Numbered from the stretch's first letter, positions 16,351 through 26,011 are shown. The stretch is DNA of 64,000 nucleotides from a bacterium (GCA_024711295.1 JANJTB010000040.1:43423-107422); one strand, 5' to 3'. Numbers and translations: made by a program. The notes: a model not told the origin generated them from the letters alone.

Positions 16351-17187
16351 ATGTTTTCAAAAGAAAGTCCTATTGGTGTTTTTGATTCAGGTATTGGTGG
16401 ACTGAGCGTTCTCAAACAATTTATAAGATTTCTGCCATCAGAGAGTTATATTTATTTAGGAGATACTGCCAGGGTACCATACGGAAATAAATCCTCAAGG
16501 ATTGTAGAGCAATATACAGCAGAGTCTATAGAATTTTTGCTTTCCAAGGGTGTAAAGATTATCATAACTGCATGTAATACCGTTTCAGCTGTTGCTCTCG
16601 AAACAGCCAGAAAGTATGCGGGTAATATTGATGTGATTGGTATGATAGAGGCTGCTGCAGGTGCAGCATTGCGTGCGAGCAGAAACAACAAAATCGGAAT
16701 AATTGGCACTAGGGCAACCATCAGCAGCAATGCCTATGAGAATAGAATTCGTGATATTTCATCTCAATCGCAAATAGATGTTTTTTCGAAGGCTTGCCCA
16801 ATGTTTGTACCCATTGTTGAAGAAGGTATGCTAAGACATCCAGCATCAAAACTGATTGCCGAAGAATACTTGTTGCCATTAAAAGAAAACAATATTGACA
16901 CAATCGTGCTTGGGTGCACTCATTATCCACTGTTGTCTCATTTAATCAGTGAAATTATACCCGAAGCTGCACTTATTGACTCGGGTGAGCATGCGGCAGT
17001 ATTTGCTTTGAGAATGCTTGCAGAAAAAGGACTACTTATTGACCCGTCGGACGAATTTATTCAAAAGCCAGATATACAATTTTTTGTTACCGACTTACCA
17101 GCTAATTTTTACGAACAAGCGCGTAATTTCCTAGGATTTGAGATAAACGAACCCAATATTATTCATTTGGGTAAGGAACATTCATAG
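16351..17187 (+). CDS. murI: glutamate racemase
   Basis: A 278-residue enzyme that makes D-glutamate for peptidoglycan. It shows GVFDSGIGGLSVL, the LGDTARVPYG motif, the first catalytic Cys75 in ITACNTVSA, and the second Cys189 in VLGCTHYPLL. Length and motif order are normal. It is divergent from glmM and convergent with the AlkD-like gene, 17 bases away. Confidence 0.95.
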   Translation: MFSKESPIGVFDSGIGGLSVLKQFIRFLPSESYIYLGDTARVPYGNKSSRIVEQYTAESIEFLLSKGVKIIITACNTVSAVALETARKYAGNIDVIGMIEAAAGAALRASRNNKIGIIGTRATISSNAYENRIRDISSQSQIDVFSKACPMFVPIVEEGMLRHPASKLIAEEYLLPLKENNIDTIVLGCTHYPLLSHLISEIIPEAALIDSGEHAAVFALRMLAEKGLLIDPSDEFIQKPDIQFFVTDLPANFYEQARNFLGFEINEPNIIHLGKEHS

Positions 17188-17204
17188 GATTATGACGACT
17201 ACAT

Positions 17205-17876
17205 TCAAATATTGAACTTTGTTTTTAGCTCTCTTTTGGCATCAGAGACTATCCATTTTGCTGATTTTGAATCAGGGTATGTTTCTTTGATAATATCGCA
17301 TAAATTACACATTTCAATAGCCAGATTGATGTTCCTTTTTCCAATTTGCCTAATTGCCCAATTTACTGCTTTTTTGATATAATTTCTTTCGTCCGATGCA
17401 TTATTAATAAAATAGATGTGATAGTCATTAAAGAATGAGTCAGGTAGGTTTTTGTAATGCACAGCTACAAATGCAATCAAGGTGAAAGATGCTCTCTTTA
17501 CCCATAACTTATCTGAATATTGCCACTGAACAATTTTATCGAAAGTGAAAGGGGATTTTCTGAATAATTTTCCGCAGACTGAGTCGTATACTGCCCAGTT
17601 ATCAAAGTCATTTGCCCACGAATCCATTAGTTCGGGAGTCACTTTTTTATGGTCTGCAATCATTGCTGCCAATAATCTGGATTCGTGATAACCTTCGTTC
17701 CACAACAGCAATGCAAGTTCGTGATTTTTCCCGATTGCCTTTCTGAATCCTTCGAGTTCAGTCATTTTGATACCCAAAATCTTTTCGCCTGTAATACCAA
17801 ACCTAGCCATACCCTCAATGTTAATCGGGTTAGCAGATAATCTCAACTGCGACATAATTTCATTTAATTCGGTCAT
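17205..17876 (-). CDS. AlkD-like DNA alkylation repair protein
   Basis: A 223-residue all-helical HEAT-like repeat protein. MARFGITGEKILGIKMTELEGFRKAIGKNHELALLLW matches the start of AlkD-type glycosylases. WANDFDNWAVYDSVCGKLF and WVKRASFTLIAFVAVHYK carry the Trp/Asp and Arg positions typical of the family, and VNWAIRQIGKRN is near the end. These enzymes excise bulky or cationic alkylated bases. The gene starts 3 bases after the GldM-like gene ends, so it sits in that operon without an obvious connection. Confidence 0.85.
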   Translation of the reverse strand: MTELNEIMSQLRLSANPINIEGMARFGITGEKILGIKMTELEGFRKAIGKNHELALLLWNEGYHESRLLAAMIADHKKVTPELMDSWANDFDNWAVYDSVCGKLFRKSPFTFDKIVQWQYSDKLWVKRASFTLIAFVAVHYKNLPDSFFNDYHIYFINNASDERNYIKKAVNWAIRQIGKRNINLAIEMCNLCDIIKETYPDSKSAKWIVSDAKRELKTKFNI

Positions 17877-17879
17877 GAT

Positions 17880-19382
17880 TTACCTTAATGGATAAACAGA
17901 AATTTCTGACTTTTGGCCATTCAGAGCAACAGCCTGAATTCTGAATGTCAGTTGTGATTCTCCGCTATTGGATGTTATCTCGAAAACCTGACGAAATACC
18001 ATTTTGTCCTCTTCGTTTCGCTGGGCGCCAATTACCTCACGTATCTTTACATTTCCCTGTAGAATTTCAATTTTAGTTATGTAATTTTCTGCACCTTGGT
18101 GATAACCATAGCAGTTGGTGAATATCCTTATAGTGCGATTGCCCATATCTGATATTCTTGCTATTTCAGGAATTGGATACATCTGAACTTTTACTGAGTA
18201 TTTCTGCCCTATTAAGTTATTATCTAAGTATCTTTCGAAAATGAATATTTTACCTGTATCAGACAAGGCAGGTGTAAATTCAAACTTACCACCGTTGCTG
18301 CTTGTGGCAACTATTTTTCCATCAGAAGATTTTAGGTACGAAGATGCTTTTTGACCTGAAATAATAGGCAATCTTGGGTCAAAAATATATTTAACAGCCG
18401 GATACATTAATTGCTCAAATTTTGGGTCCTCCATCATTTGAGGGACAACCTTGAACTCACGAATTGCTTCCTTTCCATCAGAATGCCGTATCATTGAAAC
18501 AGCTACTTTTAGGGTTCCATAACCTGGAGTTTCGCCTTTTAATATAATACTGCTCGGAGTAAATCCTACAATCCTGGCACTACCGCCAATTCTATTATCA
18601 GGCTCTCTAATTAGTTTTATGTCGGGTTGCTTGCGCAAATCAAATTTGGGGTCGAGTCCAAAGATTGAAAGTTCATTTTCCCAAGTAGAATAAGCAAGTG
18701 CACGAATGATTTCTTCGCGCGGGGTCATGAATAAGTTTGCAGGTGGTGTATATACAGGAACAAGCGAATTAATTGCACTGTCCTGAATTTGGTTATTGAT
18801 TAATGCTCCGCTTTCATTTGCAAACAGCAAGTTAGAGTCAAAATCTGTGATATAATTAATGACCAGACTAAATTGTACCACATCTTCTACAATCTGCCCC
18901 TGAGATGAAGCTTCATTGCTGATGCACTGAGCGGATACTCTTACTATATATGTTTTGTTTTGTCTGTCGTAGAATGGTGGATTCCAAACAAACCTCAGCA
19001 TTTGGTTACTTTGATCAACATTGTATCTAAAAAACAAATTACTTCCGGCGGTATTTTCGTCTATTGCCAACACTTGACGGGTAGAGCGGTCTTCTATACT
19101 AACATCGAACTTAACATCTCTGACATTACCGGTGTAAAAGATTGTATTTACAGAGTCGAAGCTTGTAATCCTGAGCCCTGTTGAGTCAAGTTTTACTGTT
19201 GCTGCAAGTGTATTTTTTTCTGGTTTTAGGCCAAATGGTAGCTGAAATATTCTGGGATTACTTTTATTGAATGACAGCTCATCATTAACTTCACCTTCTT
19301 TGCCGGGAATAAGAAATACTAATGCAGCAAGGTATAGAATGAAATAAATTTCTATGGTTTTATTACGCTGTTTACCCTGCAT
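17880..19382 (-). CDS. GldM/PorM-like single-pass periplasmic protein
   Basis: A 500-residue protein with a short cytoplasmic N-terminus (MQGKQRNKTIE), one membrane helix at about 11-27 (IYFILYLAALVFLIP) and a large periplasmic part. The latter reads as several beta-sandwich repeats: a domain to about 150 (FVWNPPFYDRQNKTYIVRVSAQ), GFTPSSIILKGETPGYGTLKV near 280, and a C-terminal domain with PIPEIARI. This matches the layout of GldM/PorM, the periplasmic arm of the T9SS motor. The upstream gene overlaps it by 11 bases and resembles GldL. Sequence identity to classical GldM is not obvious to me, so the call rests on architecture plus partner. Confidence 0.55.
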   Translation of the reverse strand: MQGKQRNKTIEIYFILYLAALVFLIPGKEGEVNDELSFNKSNPRIFQLPFGLKPEKNTLAATVKLDSTGLRITSFDSVNTIFYTGNVRDVKFDVSIEDRSTRQVLAIDENTAGSNLFFRYNVDQSNQMLRFVWNPPFYDRQNKTYIVRVSAQCISNEASSQGQIVEDVVQFSLVINYITDFDSNLLFANESGALINNQIQDSAINSLVPVYTPPANLFMTPREEIIRALAYSTWENELSIFGLDPKFDLRKQPDIKLIREPDNRIGGSARIVGFTPSSIILKGETPGYGTLKVAVSMIRHSDGKEAIREFKVVPQMMEDPKFEQLMYPAVKYIFDPRLPIISGQKASSYLKSSDGKIVATSSNGGKFEFTPALSDTGKIFIFERYLDNNLIGQKYSVKVQMYPIPEIARISDMGNRTIRIFTNCYGYHQGAENYITKIEILQGNVKIREVIGAQRNEEDKMVFRQVFEITSNSGESQLTFRIQAVALNGQKSEISVYPLR

Positions 19383-20175
19383 TATTCGAATTGAGAATAG
19401 AATTAGAAATAATACTCTCCAACTGTTTTCTTACAGTTAGTTCAATCTCTTCTTTTCTTAACTGACGGGTAGATTCATTAAGCTGGATAATGGTATTGCG
19501 GAGCTCGGCAAGTGCATTATTAATTTGCTGCATTTCACCAAGCATTTCGATGTTTGGTTTAGCAGTAAGCTCAAGATTATTGGCTATATTATCCAATTTG
19601 GAAACCAATTCTGATTGTCCCGCACTTAAGGAACTAAGCTCATCTGAGATATTTTCGAACGTTACGCTTGTTTGAGCAAAATCCTTGGCAATTTCACCTA
19701 TTTCTGTAAGCAGTTCATCTTTTTGAGATTCCTGATCTTCGTCTATGGCAGCACCAATTTCATCATCTCCTGGTGAAAAAAGCATAACTATGAACATAAA
19801 GAACAACATAGCTGCCTCGAAAACAACACCAGCTATCACTAATCTATCATCAACTGCATCGCTGAACCGACGAATACCAATTACTACCAATAACACTGCT
19901 GCACCAAAATACACAAAAGAGTTGATAGCCGAATAATAAAATCTGTTTACTATCTCTTCCATCCAAATTCTGGTACCTCTGAAAAAGCCAAGACGGTGCA
20001 TCACCGTAGTTTCAGTTTTGATGTATTTTGTCAGGTCAGTTTCGTAAACACAGATTTTCCAACAATTTAACAGCAATGATAATGAACCGAGCTGCTTTTT
20101 GTATTTCAACTCTCTGAATATTTCCTGCAATATTAATCTGCCGGAAGCTGATGATAATGAATCTATCTTTCTCAT
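19372..20175 (-). CDS. GldL/PorL-like motor protein
   Basis: A protein of about 267 residues counted from ATG 20175. A longer reading to 20226 would start at TTG, and internal ATGs at 20001 and 19962 are also possible because no strong ribosome site is visible. Two adjacent membrane helices at about 86-101 and 112-134 are followed by a long acidic/coiled cytoplasmic tail. The helices follow the GldL pattern GA-VV-G, then IG--EA--FF: here FGAAVLLVVIGIRRF and VIAGVVFEAAMLFFMF. Glu120 in the second helix matches the proton-carrying Glu of GldL. The Lys of GldL helix 1 appears replaced by Arg (IRR). Confidence 0.58.
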   Translation of the reverse strand: MRKIDSLSSASGRLILQEIFRELKYKKQLGSLSLLLNCWKICVYETDLTKYIKTETTVMHRLGFFRGTRIWMEEIVNRFYYSAINSFVYFGAAVLLVVIGIRRFSDAVDDRLVIAGVVFEAAMLFFMFIVMLFSPGDDEIGAAIDEDQESQKDELLTEIGEIAKDFAQTSVTFENISDELSSLSAGQSELVSKLDNIANNLELTAKPNIEMLGEMQQINNALAELRNTIIQLNESTRQLRKEEIELTVRKQLESIISNSILNSNNAG

Positions 20176-20296
20176 TGATAATAAATTTACTTCAAAAAAC
20201 CCAAAACATTTTTGAGATACACCCAAAAAGTCAAAAATAGCATTATTTTAATAATAAATACTAATTTTTTTGAATTAAATATAACTTAGCAAAGCA

Positions 20297-21520
20297 TTAG
20301 GATTCATAAAGTCTCAAAAAATCCTCAAACTTTTCACGTCTGCGGATTAAGCGGACATTATCATTATCTATAATGACCTCTGCTGGACGTGGTCTGTTAT
20401 TGTAATTAGATGCCATTGTAAATCCGTAAGCCCCAACATCTCTCAATATCAGTAAATCTCCTTCGCTAACCGGTGGCATGAATACATTTTTTGCAAAAAT
20501 ATCAGAGTTCTCGCAAATTTGTCCGCAAAGGTTGACATTCCATTCCGGTACATCCTTACCGTAAACATAAGTTCTGTGTTTTGCGCCATACAGTGCAGGT
20601 CGTATTAATGTACTCATTCCAGCATCAACACCAACAAAGTGCTTATAAGAATGTTTTACACCTGTAACTTTGGTGATTAGCCAACCCGCATTACCAACAA
20701 GGTATCTTCCCGGTTCGAGCAAAAGGCTTGGTTTGCCAAAGCCATACTTAGCACATTTTTCCTCAAATACTTCGGCAACAAGTTTTGCAGTCAGTTCGAT
20801 ATCCAATACTTCATCATCATCTTCATAAGGTATCCCGAAACCTCCGCCAATATCCACATACTCAGGAGCTGAACCAATTTTATCGAAAATATTACCTGCT
20901 ATCATCATCAGTTTTTCGACAACTTGTGCAAAATAATATGGCTCCAAATTATTAGAACCTGTCATCATGTGAATGCCAAATCGCTTGTAACCTTTTTCTT
21001 TGGCAAGCTGATAACCATAAAGTGCTTTCTCGTAGGGAACACCAAATTTAGCATCAGTGCCTCCTGTTGTTATACCCTCATAACCGCCTTTGCCAATTCC
21101 CGGGTTAATTCTGAATGAAATTACCTCAGGATTGTAAACGCTGTGCATTCTCGAAAATGATGTTATATCATCAAGATTTACTTTGACTTTATAATCGGTC
21201 AGTGAGCTGAAGTCTGATACACTCTCATAGTTACCCGTATAGATTATTCTGTCATCACTAAACCCTGCGTGTTTGGCAAGCATAACTTCGTATGGTGACG
21301 AGCAGTCAGCACCGCAGCCCATATCGTTGAATTGTTTCAAAATATGTAAATTACTGTTTGCTTTCACACTGAAATGAATTCTTGTATGTGGATAATACTT
21401 CATAAAAGTATCCCTAAGCTTTGTATAATTATCCTCTATAGATTGCTTACTATAAACATAAAGTGGAGTTCCATAATCCAAAGCTAATTTTTTTATATCA
21501 TGATGCTGAATATTATTCAT
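20297..21520 (-). CDS. lysA: diaminopimelate decarboxylase
   Basis: A 407-residue fold-III PLP enzyme that makes L-lysine from meso-diaminopimelate. The PLP-binding Lys53 is in HFSVKANSN, and CGADCSSPYE, DIGGGFGIPYE (phosphate-binding Gly loop), LLEPGRYLVGNAG, CENSDIF and a final GAYGFTMAS are all in place. The ATG has AGGAA 7 bases upstream. It starts 10 bases after lysC, so the first and last steps of lysine synthesis are co-transcribed. dapF is 21 kb away on the other strand. Confidence 0.94.
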   Translation of the reverse strand: MNNIQHHDIKKLALDYGTPLYVYSKQSIEDNYTKLRDTFMKYYPHTRIHFSVKANSNLHILKQFNDMGCGADCSSPYEVMLAKHAGFSDDRIIYTGNYESVSDFSSLTDYKVKVNLDDITSFSRMHSVYNPEVISFRINPGIGKGGYEGITTGGTDAKFGVPYEKALYGYQLAKEKGYKRFGIHMMTGSNNLEPYYFAQVVEKLMMIAGNIFDKIGSAPEYVDIGGGFGIPYEDDDEVLDIELTAKLVAEVFEEKCAKYGFGKPSLLLEPGRYLVGNAGWLITKVTGVKHSYKHFVGVDAGMSTLIRPALYGAKHRTYVYGKDVPEWNVNLCGQICENSDIFAKNVFMPPVSEGDLLILRDVGAYGFTMASNYNNRPRPAEVIIDNDNVRLIRRREKFEDFLRLYES

Positions 21521-21530
21521 ATTTTAGTTC

Positions 21531-22898
21531 CTAATTTAGCTTAACAAATAATCTGTTTTCGATATCAGTTTCGAAAAATTCTTTATGCAATAACTCTACT
21601 GCTTTATTCAATTCGGAATCATCAACAATTATACTAAGGTTGACTTCAGATGCTCCCATACTAATCATCAAAATATTGACTCCATCAAGCGCACGGAAAA
21701 ATCTCGAAGCTATACCTGATGTATCTCTTATCCCCTCGCCAACAGCGGATATAATTGCTCTTTTTCGATATATTTCGATACTTGCAAATTCACCTAAATC
21801 ATGGATAATCTCCTGTAGGTTCTTATCATTTTCGATAGTCAGCGAAATACTTACCTCGGAAGTGGTAACTAAATCTACAGAGGTCTCATTTTTGAGAAAT
21901 ACATCAAATACTTTAGCAAGGAAACCATAAGCACCAAGCATTCTGTTTGAGCTGATATTAATTACAGTAATATTTTTTCTGAAGGCAATAGCCTTGATAA
22001 TATTGCCGAACTCGGAATCTTTTCTGATTAAAGTACCTGCGCCTTCTGGTTTGTAGGAATTTAGCACATAAACAGGTATTTCATCCTGTATGGCAGGAAA
22101 AATTGTTTTAGGGTGTAGTACTTTTGCACCAAAATATGCAAGTTCAGCAGCTTCTTTGTACGAAACTTCCTTAAGTAGCAAAGCATTACTAATTAATCTC
22201 GGGTCAGAAGTAAGTATGCCATCAACATCTGTCCATATTTCCAATTTTGAGGCTTTGATACACTTTGCATAGACAGCTGCGGAATAGTCCGATCCACCCC
22301 TTCCAAGTGTGGTGGTGCTGTCAAACTTGTCAGACCCTATAAACCCACCACATATAAATACATCATAATTATTTAAATTTGACATGGATGAGTTAATTTT
22401 TTCTGATGTTATTTCAAAATCTACTTCAGCTTCCATAAAGCTTGAGTCAGTTTTAATAACACTTCTCGAGTCTAGATGACATACTTTGTTATTTATACTA
22501 CCGGCATATTCCGAAATGATGAATGAAGATAAAACTTCACCAACAGAAAGTATCTTGTCAAAAGATTTTGCTGAAACCTCCCCAATCACATCAAGAGCAA
22601 TGATTATCCTTTGGAGTTCATCACAAATTTGGTTTACAAAGTTTAGTGCTACATCACCGGCATTCAATTCATTTACAAGAGTGATATGTCTGTTGCGTAC
22701 TTCTTCGAGGGAAGTAATTGCAAATTCTAACTGGTGCTGCCTGATACTGTCCGAAATGGAAACTAACAAGTTTGTAATTCCGGCAAGAGCAGATACTACC
22801 ACAATTTGTTTTTCGGATGAGCTGAGAACGATATCAACAGTGCGTTTTACGGCTGATGCATCCTTGACAGATGTACCACCAAATTTCCTGACTAACAT
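21531..22898 (-). CDS. lysC: aspartate kinase
   Basis: A 455-residue monofunctional aspartokinase. The N-terminal KFGGTSV, TTLGRGGSDYSA, and KLEIWTDVDGILTSDPR motifs bind ATP and aspartate. AELAYFGAKVLHPKT is typical of the catalytic domain. The last about 150 residues form two ACT domains (INISSNRML, SAVGEGIRDTSGIASRFFRALDGVNILMISMGASEVNLSIIV) for feedback control. No homoserine dehydrogenase is fused. It is in tandem with lysA, so lysine feedback is the likely control. Confidence 0.95.
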   Translation of the reverse strand: MLVRKFGGTSVKDASAVKRTVDIVLSSSEKQIVVVSALAGITNLLVSISDSIRQHQLEFAITSLEEVRNRHITLVNELNAGDVALNFVNQICDELQRIIIALDVIGEVSAKSFDKILSVGEVLSSFIISEYAGSINNKVCHLDSRSVIKTDSSFMEAEVDFEITSEKINSSMSNLNNYDVFICGGFIGSDKFDSTTTLGRGGSDYSAAVYAKCIKASKLEIWTDVDGILTSDPRLISNALLLKEVSYKEAAELAYFGAKVLHPKTIFPAIQDEIPVYVLNSYKPEGAGTLIRKDSEFGNIIKAIAFRKNITVINISSNRMLGAYGFLAKVFDVFLKNETSVDLVTTSEVSISLTIENDKNLQEIIHDLGEFASIEIYRKRAIISAVGEGIRDTSGIASRFFRALDGVNILMISMGASEVNLSIIVDDSELNKAVELLHKEFFETDIENRLFVKLN

Positions 22899-23002
22899 AA
22901 TTTACATAATAATATTAATAAATCATTGGGCATACACTATGCCTTTTCTGAAAAATAATTACTTATTAACATATCAATATTTAAAATATTGTATGAGGTG
23001 AT

Positions 23003-23716
23003 TTAAGATTTCTTAAGAATCATAGTTACTTTATCTCTTGTCATAAATGTTAGTATTCTAAAAAAGACCTTGATATTTCTCATTTTTATTTCGGTAATAA
23101 TCTGATTCAGATGCCCGCGCTTACGTATTAATTTGTAATTGAAGCCATTTTGCATGAATAATTTCGTTAGATCACTGTAAGTAAAATTATATGGATGACC
23201 TTTATCGAATTCAATTGACTCCAAGATATTCCTGATTTTTTTACCGATTTGATGATATATATTCTGTTTGAAATAAACTATGCCATTAGGTTTTAGTACG
23301 CGGAAAGTTTCTTTTAAGACAGACTCAGGTAAGTGACAATGGTCAAGAACATTGTCAATGATAATTAGATCGAATGTATCGTTATTAAAATCAATTTGCT
23401 CTGCGCCGCTGCTGATATATCTTACTTTGGTATCCCGATATGATAAATATTCAGGTACTGTTGAGTAAAAATGCTCCAAAGGGTCAATGCCAACCCTGTT
23501 TTCTGCAGTCAGGTGGGTAATAATACCTGCAGGTCCGCTTCCAATTTCCAAAATTGAGCTGAATGACTTTGGTTCACCACTATCTTTTAAATCAAGCAGA
23601 AGCTCATCGGCAAACCGTTTCAAATAGGAAAGGTCAATATCTTTTTTCCTTTTATTCCACCAATTAAGCTCGTACTGTTGAGCTTTTTCCCATCTGTTTC
23701 TGTGCATCATACTCAT
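23003..23716 (-). CDS. class I SAM-dependent methyltransferase
   Basis: A 237-residue Methyltransf_11-type enzyme. Motif I is ILEIGSGPAGII, acidic motif II is around RVGIDPLE, and FDLIIIDNVLDHCHLPESVLKETFRVLKPNGIVYFKQN supplies motifs III and IV. The substrate is not evident. It overlaps the stop of the upstream TPR gene by four bases (ATGA), so the pair is translationally coupled. Confidence 0.85.
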   Translation of the reverse strand: MSMMHRNRWEKAQQYELNWWNKRKKDIDLSYLKRFADELLLDLKDSGEPKSFSSILEIGSGPAGIITHLTAENRVGIDPLEHFYSTVPEYLSYRDTKVRYISSGAEQIDFNNDTFDLIIIDNVLDHCHLPESVLKETFRVLKPNGIVYFKQNIYHQIGKKIRNILESIEFDKGHPYNFTYSDLTKLFMQNGFNYKLIRKRGHLNQIITEIKMRNIKVFFRILTFMTRDKVTMILKKS

Positions 23717-24525
23717 TTCATGCTCTTTATCTGATTTTCTAAATCAACAATCACAAATCCATAATTTGGTTTCAAATCCAGTGCTTTTTTCATATACATA
23801 CGGGCAGATTCAATATTCTCGTTCAAAATCTCCAATTGAGCAAGATATGCATATATTTCGCAGTTATCTGCCCAACTTAATTCGAAAATATCATGCTCAA
23901 TAATTTTGGAGTTTATATCGAGAGACTTGCTCAGCAAAGCTTTTGCACGTTTTCTGTCACCTCCGTAAATTGCAGGAACATGCATTAAATGAGTAGCCGC
24001 TACTATCAGTATTTTAGGATTATCCGGCGATGTTTTGTATGCGTCATAAATTCTGTTCTTAGCTTTGTGGCCTAAAAAAATTGCTCTAATCGGTGATAAT
24101 GAAGAAAGTTTCCCGTAGCATGCCGATATCATTGCAAGCGATACAGGATTATTCTGTATCTGATGAGCTTTTTCGAACATTTCGAGAGCTGTATCAAAGT
24201 ATTCATAAGCCAAGTCAGAATTGCTGTTGTAAACGACTCTGCCCAGGCAATATCTGACAATTCCATTATAGTAATATGAATAGTAGTTATTAGGATAGAA
24301 AGATATATTTTTTTCTGACTCTCCAACTAACTTTTTCAAATTTTTAATATCAAAAGTATAGTAATACTTATTAACTGAATCTCGTAGCTTTAATAAAGAT
24401 GCTCTCTCATCATCTCCCTGAGATGATGCTGATACACTAATTTGAGCCACAATTCCAATTGCAATAAATAAAAATATGGAAATGTAAACTTTAATATTTT
24501 TGAATAAAGAAGGGATGAAAAACAT
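23713..24525 (-). CDS. TPR-containing exported protein
   Basis: A protein of about 270 residues. The ATG at 24525 is taken; a TTG nine bases upstream is possible. A hydrophobic segment at about 13-30 is a signal or anchor. The rest is helical and repeat-like: YSYYYNGIVRYCLGRVVY, ALEMFEKAHQIQNNPVSLAMISACYGKL, PKILIVAATHLMHVPAIYGGDRKRAKALL and AYLAQLEILNENIESARMYMKKALDLKPNYG. The GGDRKRA segment recalls TPR proteins with a YGGD motif. It presumably serves as a periplasmic scaffold. Confidence 0.7.
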   Translation of the reverse strand: MFFIPSLFKNIKVYISIFLFIAIGIVAQISVSASSQGDDERASLLKLRDSVNKYYYTFDIKNLKKLVGESEKNISFYPNNYYSYYYNGIVRYCLGRVVYNSNSDLAYEYFDTALEMFEKAHQIQNNPVSLAMISACYGKLSSLSPIRAIFLGHKAKNRIYDAYKTSPDNPKILIVAATHLMHVPAIYGGDRKRAKALLSKSLDINSKIIEHDIFELSWADNCEIYAYLAQLEILNENIESARMYMKKALDLKPNYGFVIVDLENQIKSMK

Positions 24526-24583
24526 TATTAGCAACTTGAATAAATTAAGCTACAAAAATACTAAATAATTACCAATTGGGCAG

Positions 24584-25369
24584 TCAGTTGATTAGTTCTT
24601 TTTTGATATTTCCAAAATCATCAAATATTAATTTACGTAAAAGTTTAATTGCAGTAAAGACAGTTATGACGCTTCCAACAAATATTGTGATTATGATGCT
24701 TATTTGATACTTTATTGCATGCAACGGCTCGCTTCCCCCAAGTATTTGGCCCGTCATCATTCCGGGGAGCCAGATTAATCCTATAACAGCAGTCGAGGCA
24801 ATATAAGGATTGAAAGCTTCTCTCATAGCATCTGTAATAAATGGCTCTTCGGCTTCTTCGGTGCTGGCTCCTGCCATTAAATAAAAATTATAAATATCGC
24901 TATTCTTTGTAATATTTTGGATATAATTACGAATACCAACTATTGAAGACGAGAGCGTATTACCAATTACCATTCCCATTATGGGTATCAAGTATCTCGC
25001 CGAACTCATATCAGCCGGATTCAATATAAACAAAGCATATATAGCCATATTCACAGATGTATTAACCAAAATTGAGACTATAATCGGTACCAGAAAATGC
25101 TTATACCTCAGATTGCTGCGCTTTGCTACAGAAAACCCTGCAGCTACAATCATCACAAATACCCACAGGAAATTTAGCAAAGCAGAATCAAGCTCGAAAA
25201 TATACTTAAGATATATCCCTACGATAAAAAGTTGCAGAATCATTCTTGCAAACGATATAAGCATAGGCTTTATTAAACCGGTCTTATACCGGTAAAGAAT
25301 AAAAACCGGAATGATTAAAGATATAACTGAAGCCGCCAGCCCAATATATGTAATGTCTGTGCCACTCAT
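24584..25369 (-). CDS. fetB: FetB/YbbM-like ABC permease (UPF0014)
   Basis: A 261-residue membrane protein with seven or so helices. RMILQLFIVGIYLKYIF, PIMGMVIGNTLSSSIVGIRNY, GASTEEAEEPFITDAMREAFNPYIASTAVIGLIWLPGMMTGQILGGSEPLHAIKYQ are the conserved stretches of the FetB family. In E. coli FetAB is linked to iron export and oxidative-stress resistance. It overlaps the stop of the ATPase gene upstream (ATGA). The substrate here is inferred from the family only. Confidence 0.9.
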   Translation of the reverse strand: MSGTDITYIGLAASVISLIIPVFILYRYKTGLIKPMLISFARMILQLFIVGIYLKYIFELDSALLNFLWVFVMIVAAGFSVAKRSNLRYKHFLVPIIVSILVNTSVNMAIYALFILNPADMSSARYLIPIMGMVIGNTLSSSIVGIRNYIQNITKNSDIYNFYLMAGASTEEAEEPFITDAMREAFNPYIASTAVIGLIWLPGMMTGQILGGSEPLHAIKYQISIIITIFVGSVITVFTAIKLLRKLIFDDFGNIKKELIN

Positions 25370-25998
25370 TTCAATTCCAATAAATTTGTCGAAATGCTTC
25401 TGAGATTAATATCATGACTCGAAATGATGAACGTTTTGTCGGATTCTTCAATAAGTTTTATCAACCTTGAGCTACTCTCACTATCCAGATTGGATGTTGG
25501 CTCATCCATTATATACACATCTCTTTTGAGCAGTAATGCAATTAATGTAACAAACCTCTGCTTTTCACCGCCTGATAAATCGTTATAAACAGAGTTTAAT
25601 AATTCATGTTTCAGCATCAATTTATCCATCAGATATAATATCTCTGACTCATTTGGAACTATTAACTTATTAACTTTAAATTTGAATGGTATATCAATAA
25701 ACTCCCTTACACCAATGCTTTTCTTGAAATCTAAACTCTGAGGAATATATGCTGAATGCGCTCTGAATCTTGTGATTGCTTTTTTCGATAATAATTCACT
25801 GTTGTAACTGATATCACCTGAGTCAGGAATTACAAAACCCATAATCATGTTTAAAATAGTTGATTTACCCACGCCAGACGGACCGACTATTACAAATTTA
25901 TCACCGCTTGATATATCAACATTGAGCGACGGAGCAAACAAATCTTTTCCGTTGTATCTTTTCTGGATATGTCTTAGTGAAATTTTAGTATTTATCAT
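25366..25998 (-). CDS. fetA: FetA/YbbL-like ABC ATP-binding protein
   Basis: A 210-residue ABC ATPase with Walker A GPSGVGKST, Q-loop AYIPQSLDF, signature LSGGEKQR, Walker B VYIMDEPTSNLD and switch His in IISSHD. The compact size and the FetB-type permease immediately downstream identify a FetAB-like transporter. It starts 13 bases after the one-PAS histidine kinase on the same strand. Confidence 0.9.
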   Translation of the reverse strand: MINTKISLRHIQKRYNGKDLFAPSLNVDISSGDKFVIVGPSGVGKSTILNMIMGFVIPDSGDISYNSELLSKKAITRFRAHSAYIPQSLDFKKSIGVREFIDIPFKFKVNKLIVPNESEILYLMDKLMLKHELLNSVYNDLSGGEKQRFVTLIALLLKRDVYIMDEPTSNLDSESSSRLIKLIEESDKTFIISSHDINLRSISTNLLELK

Positions 25999-26011
25999 TA
26001 TTCAATTCATT

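Noticed and set aside
22486..23001. 171-residue plus-strand ORF opposite lysC
   Set aside because: It overlaps the aspartokinase on the other strand and shows no family features, so it is a shadow frame.
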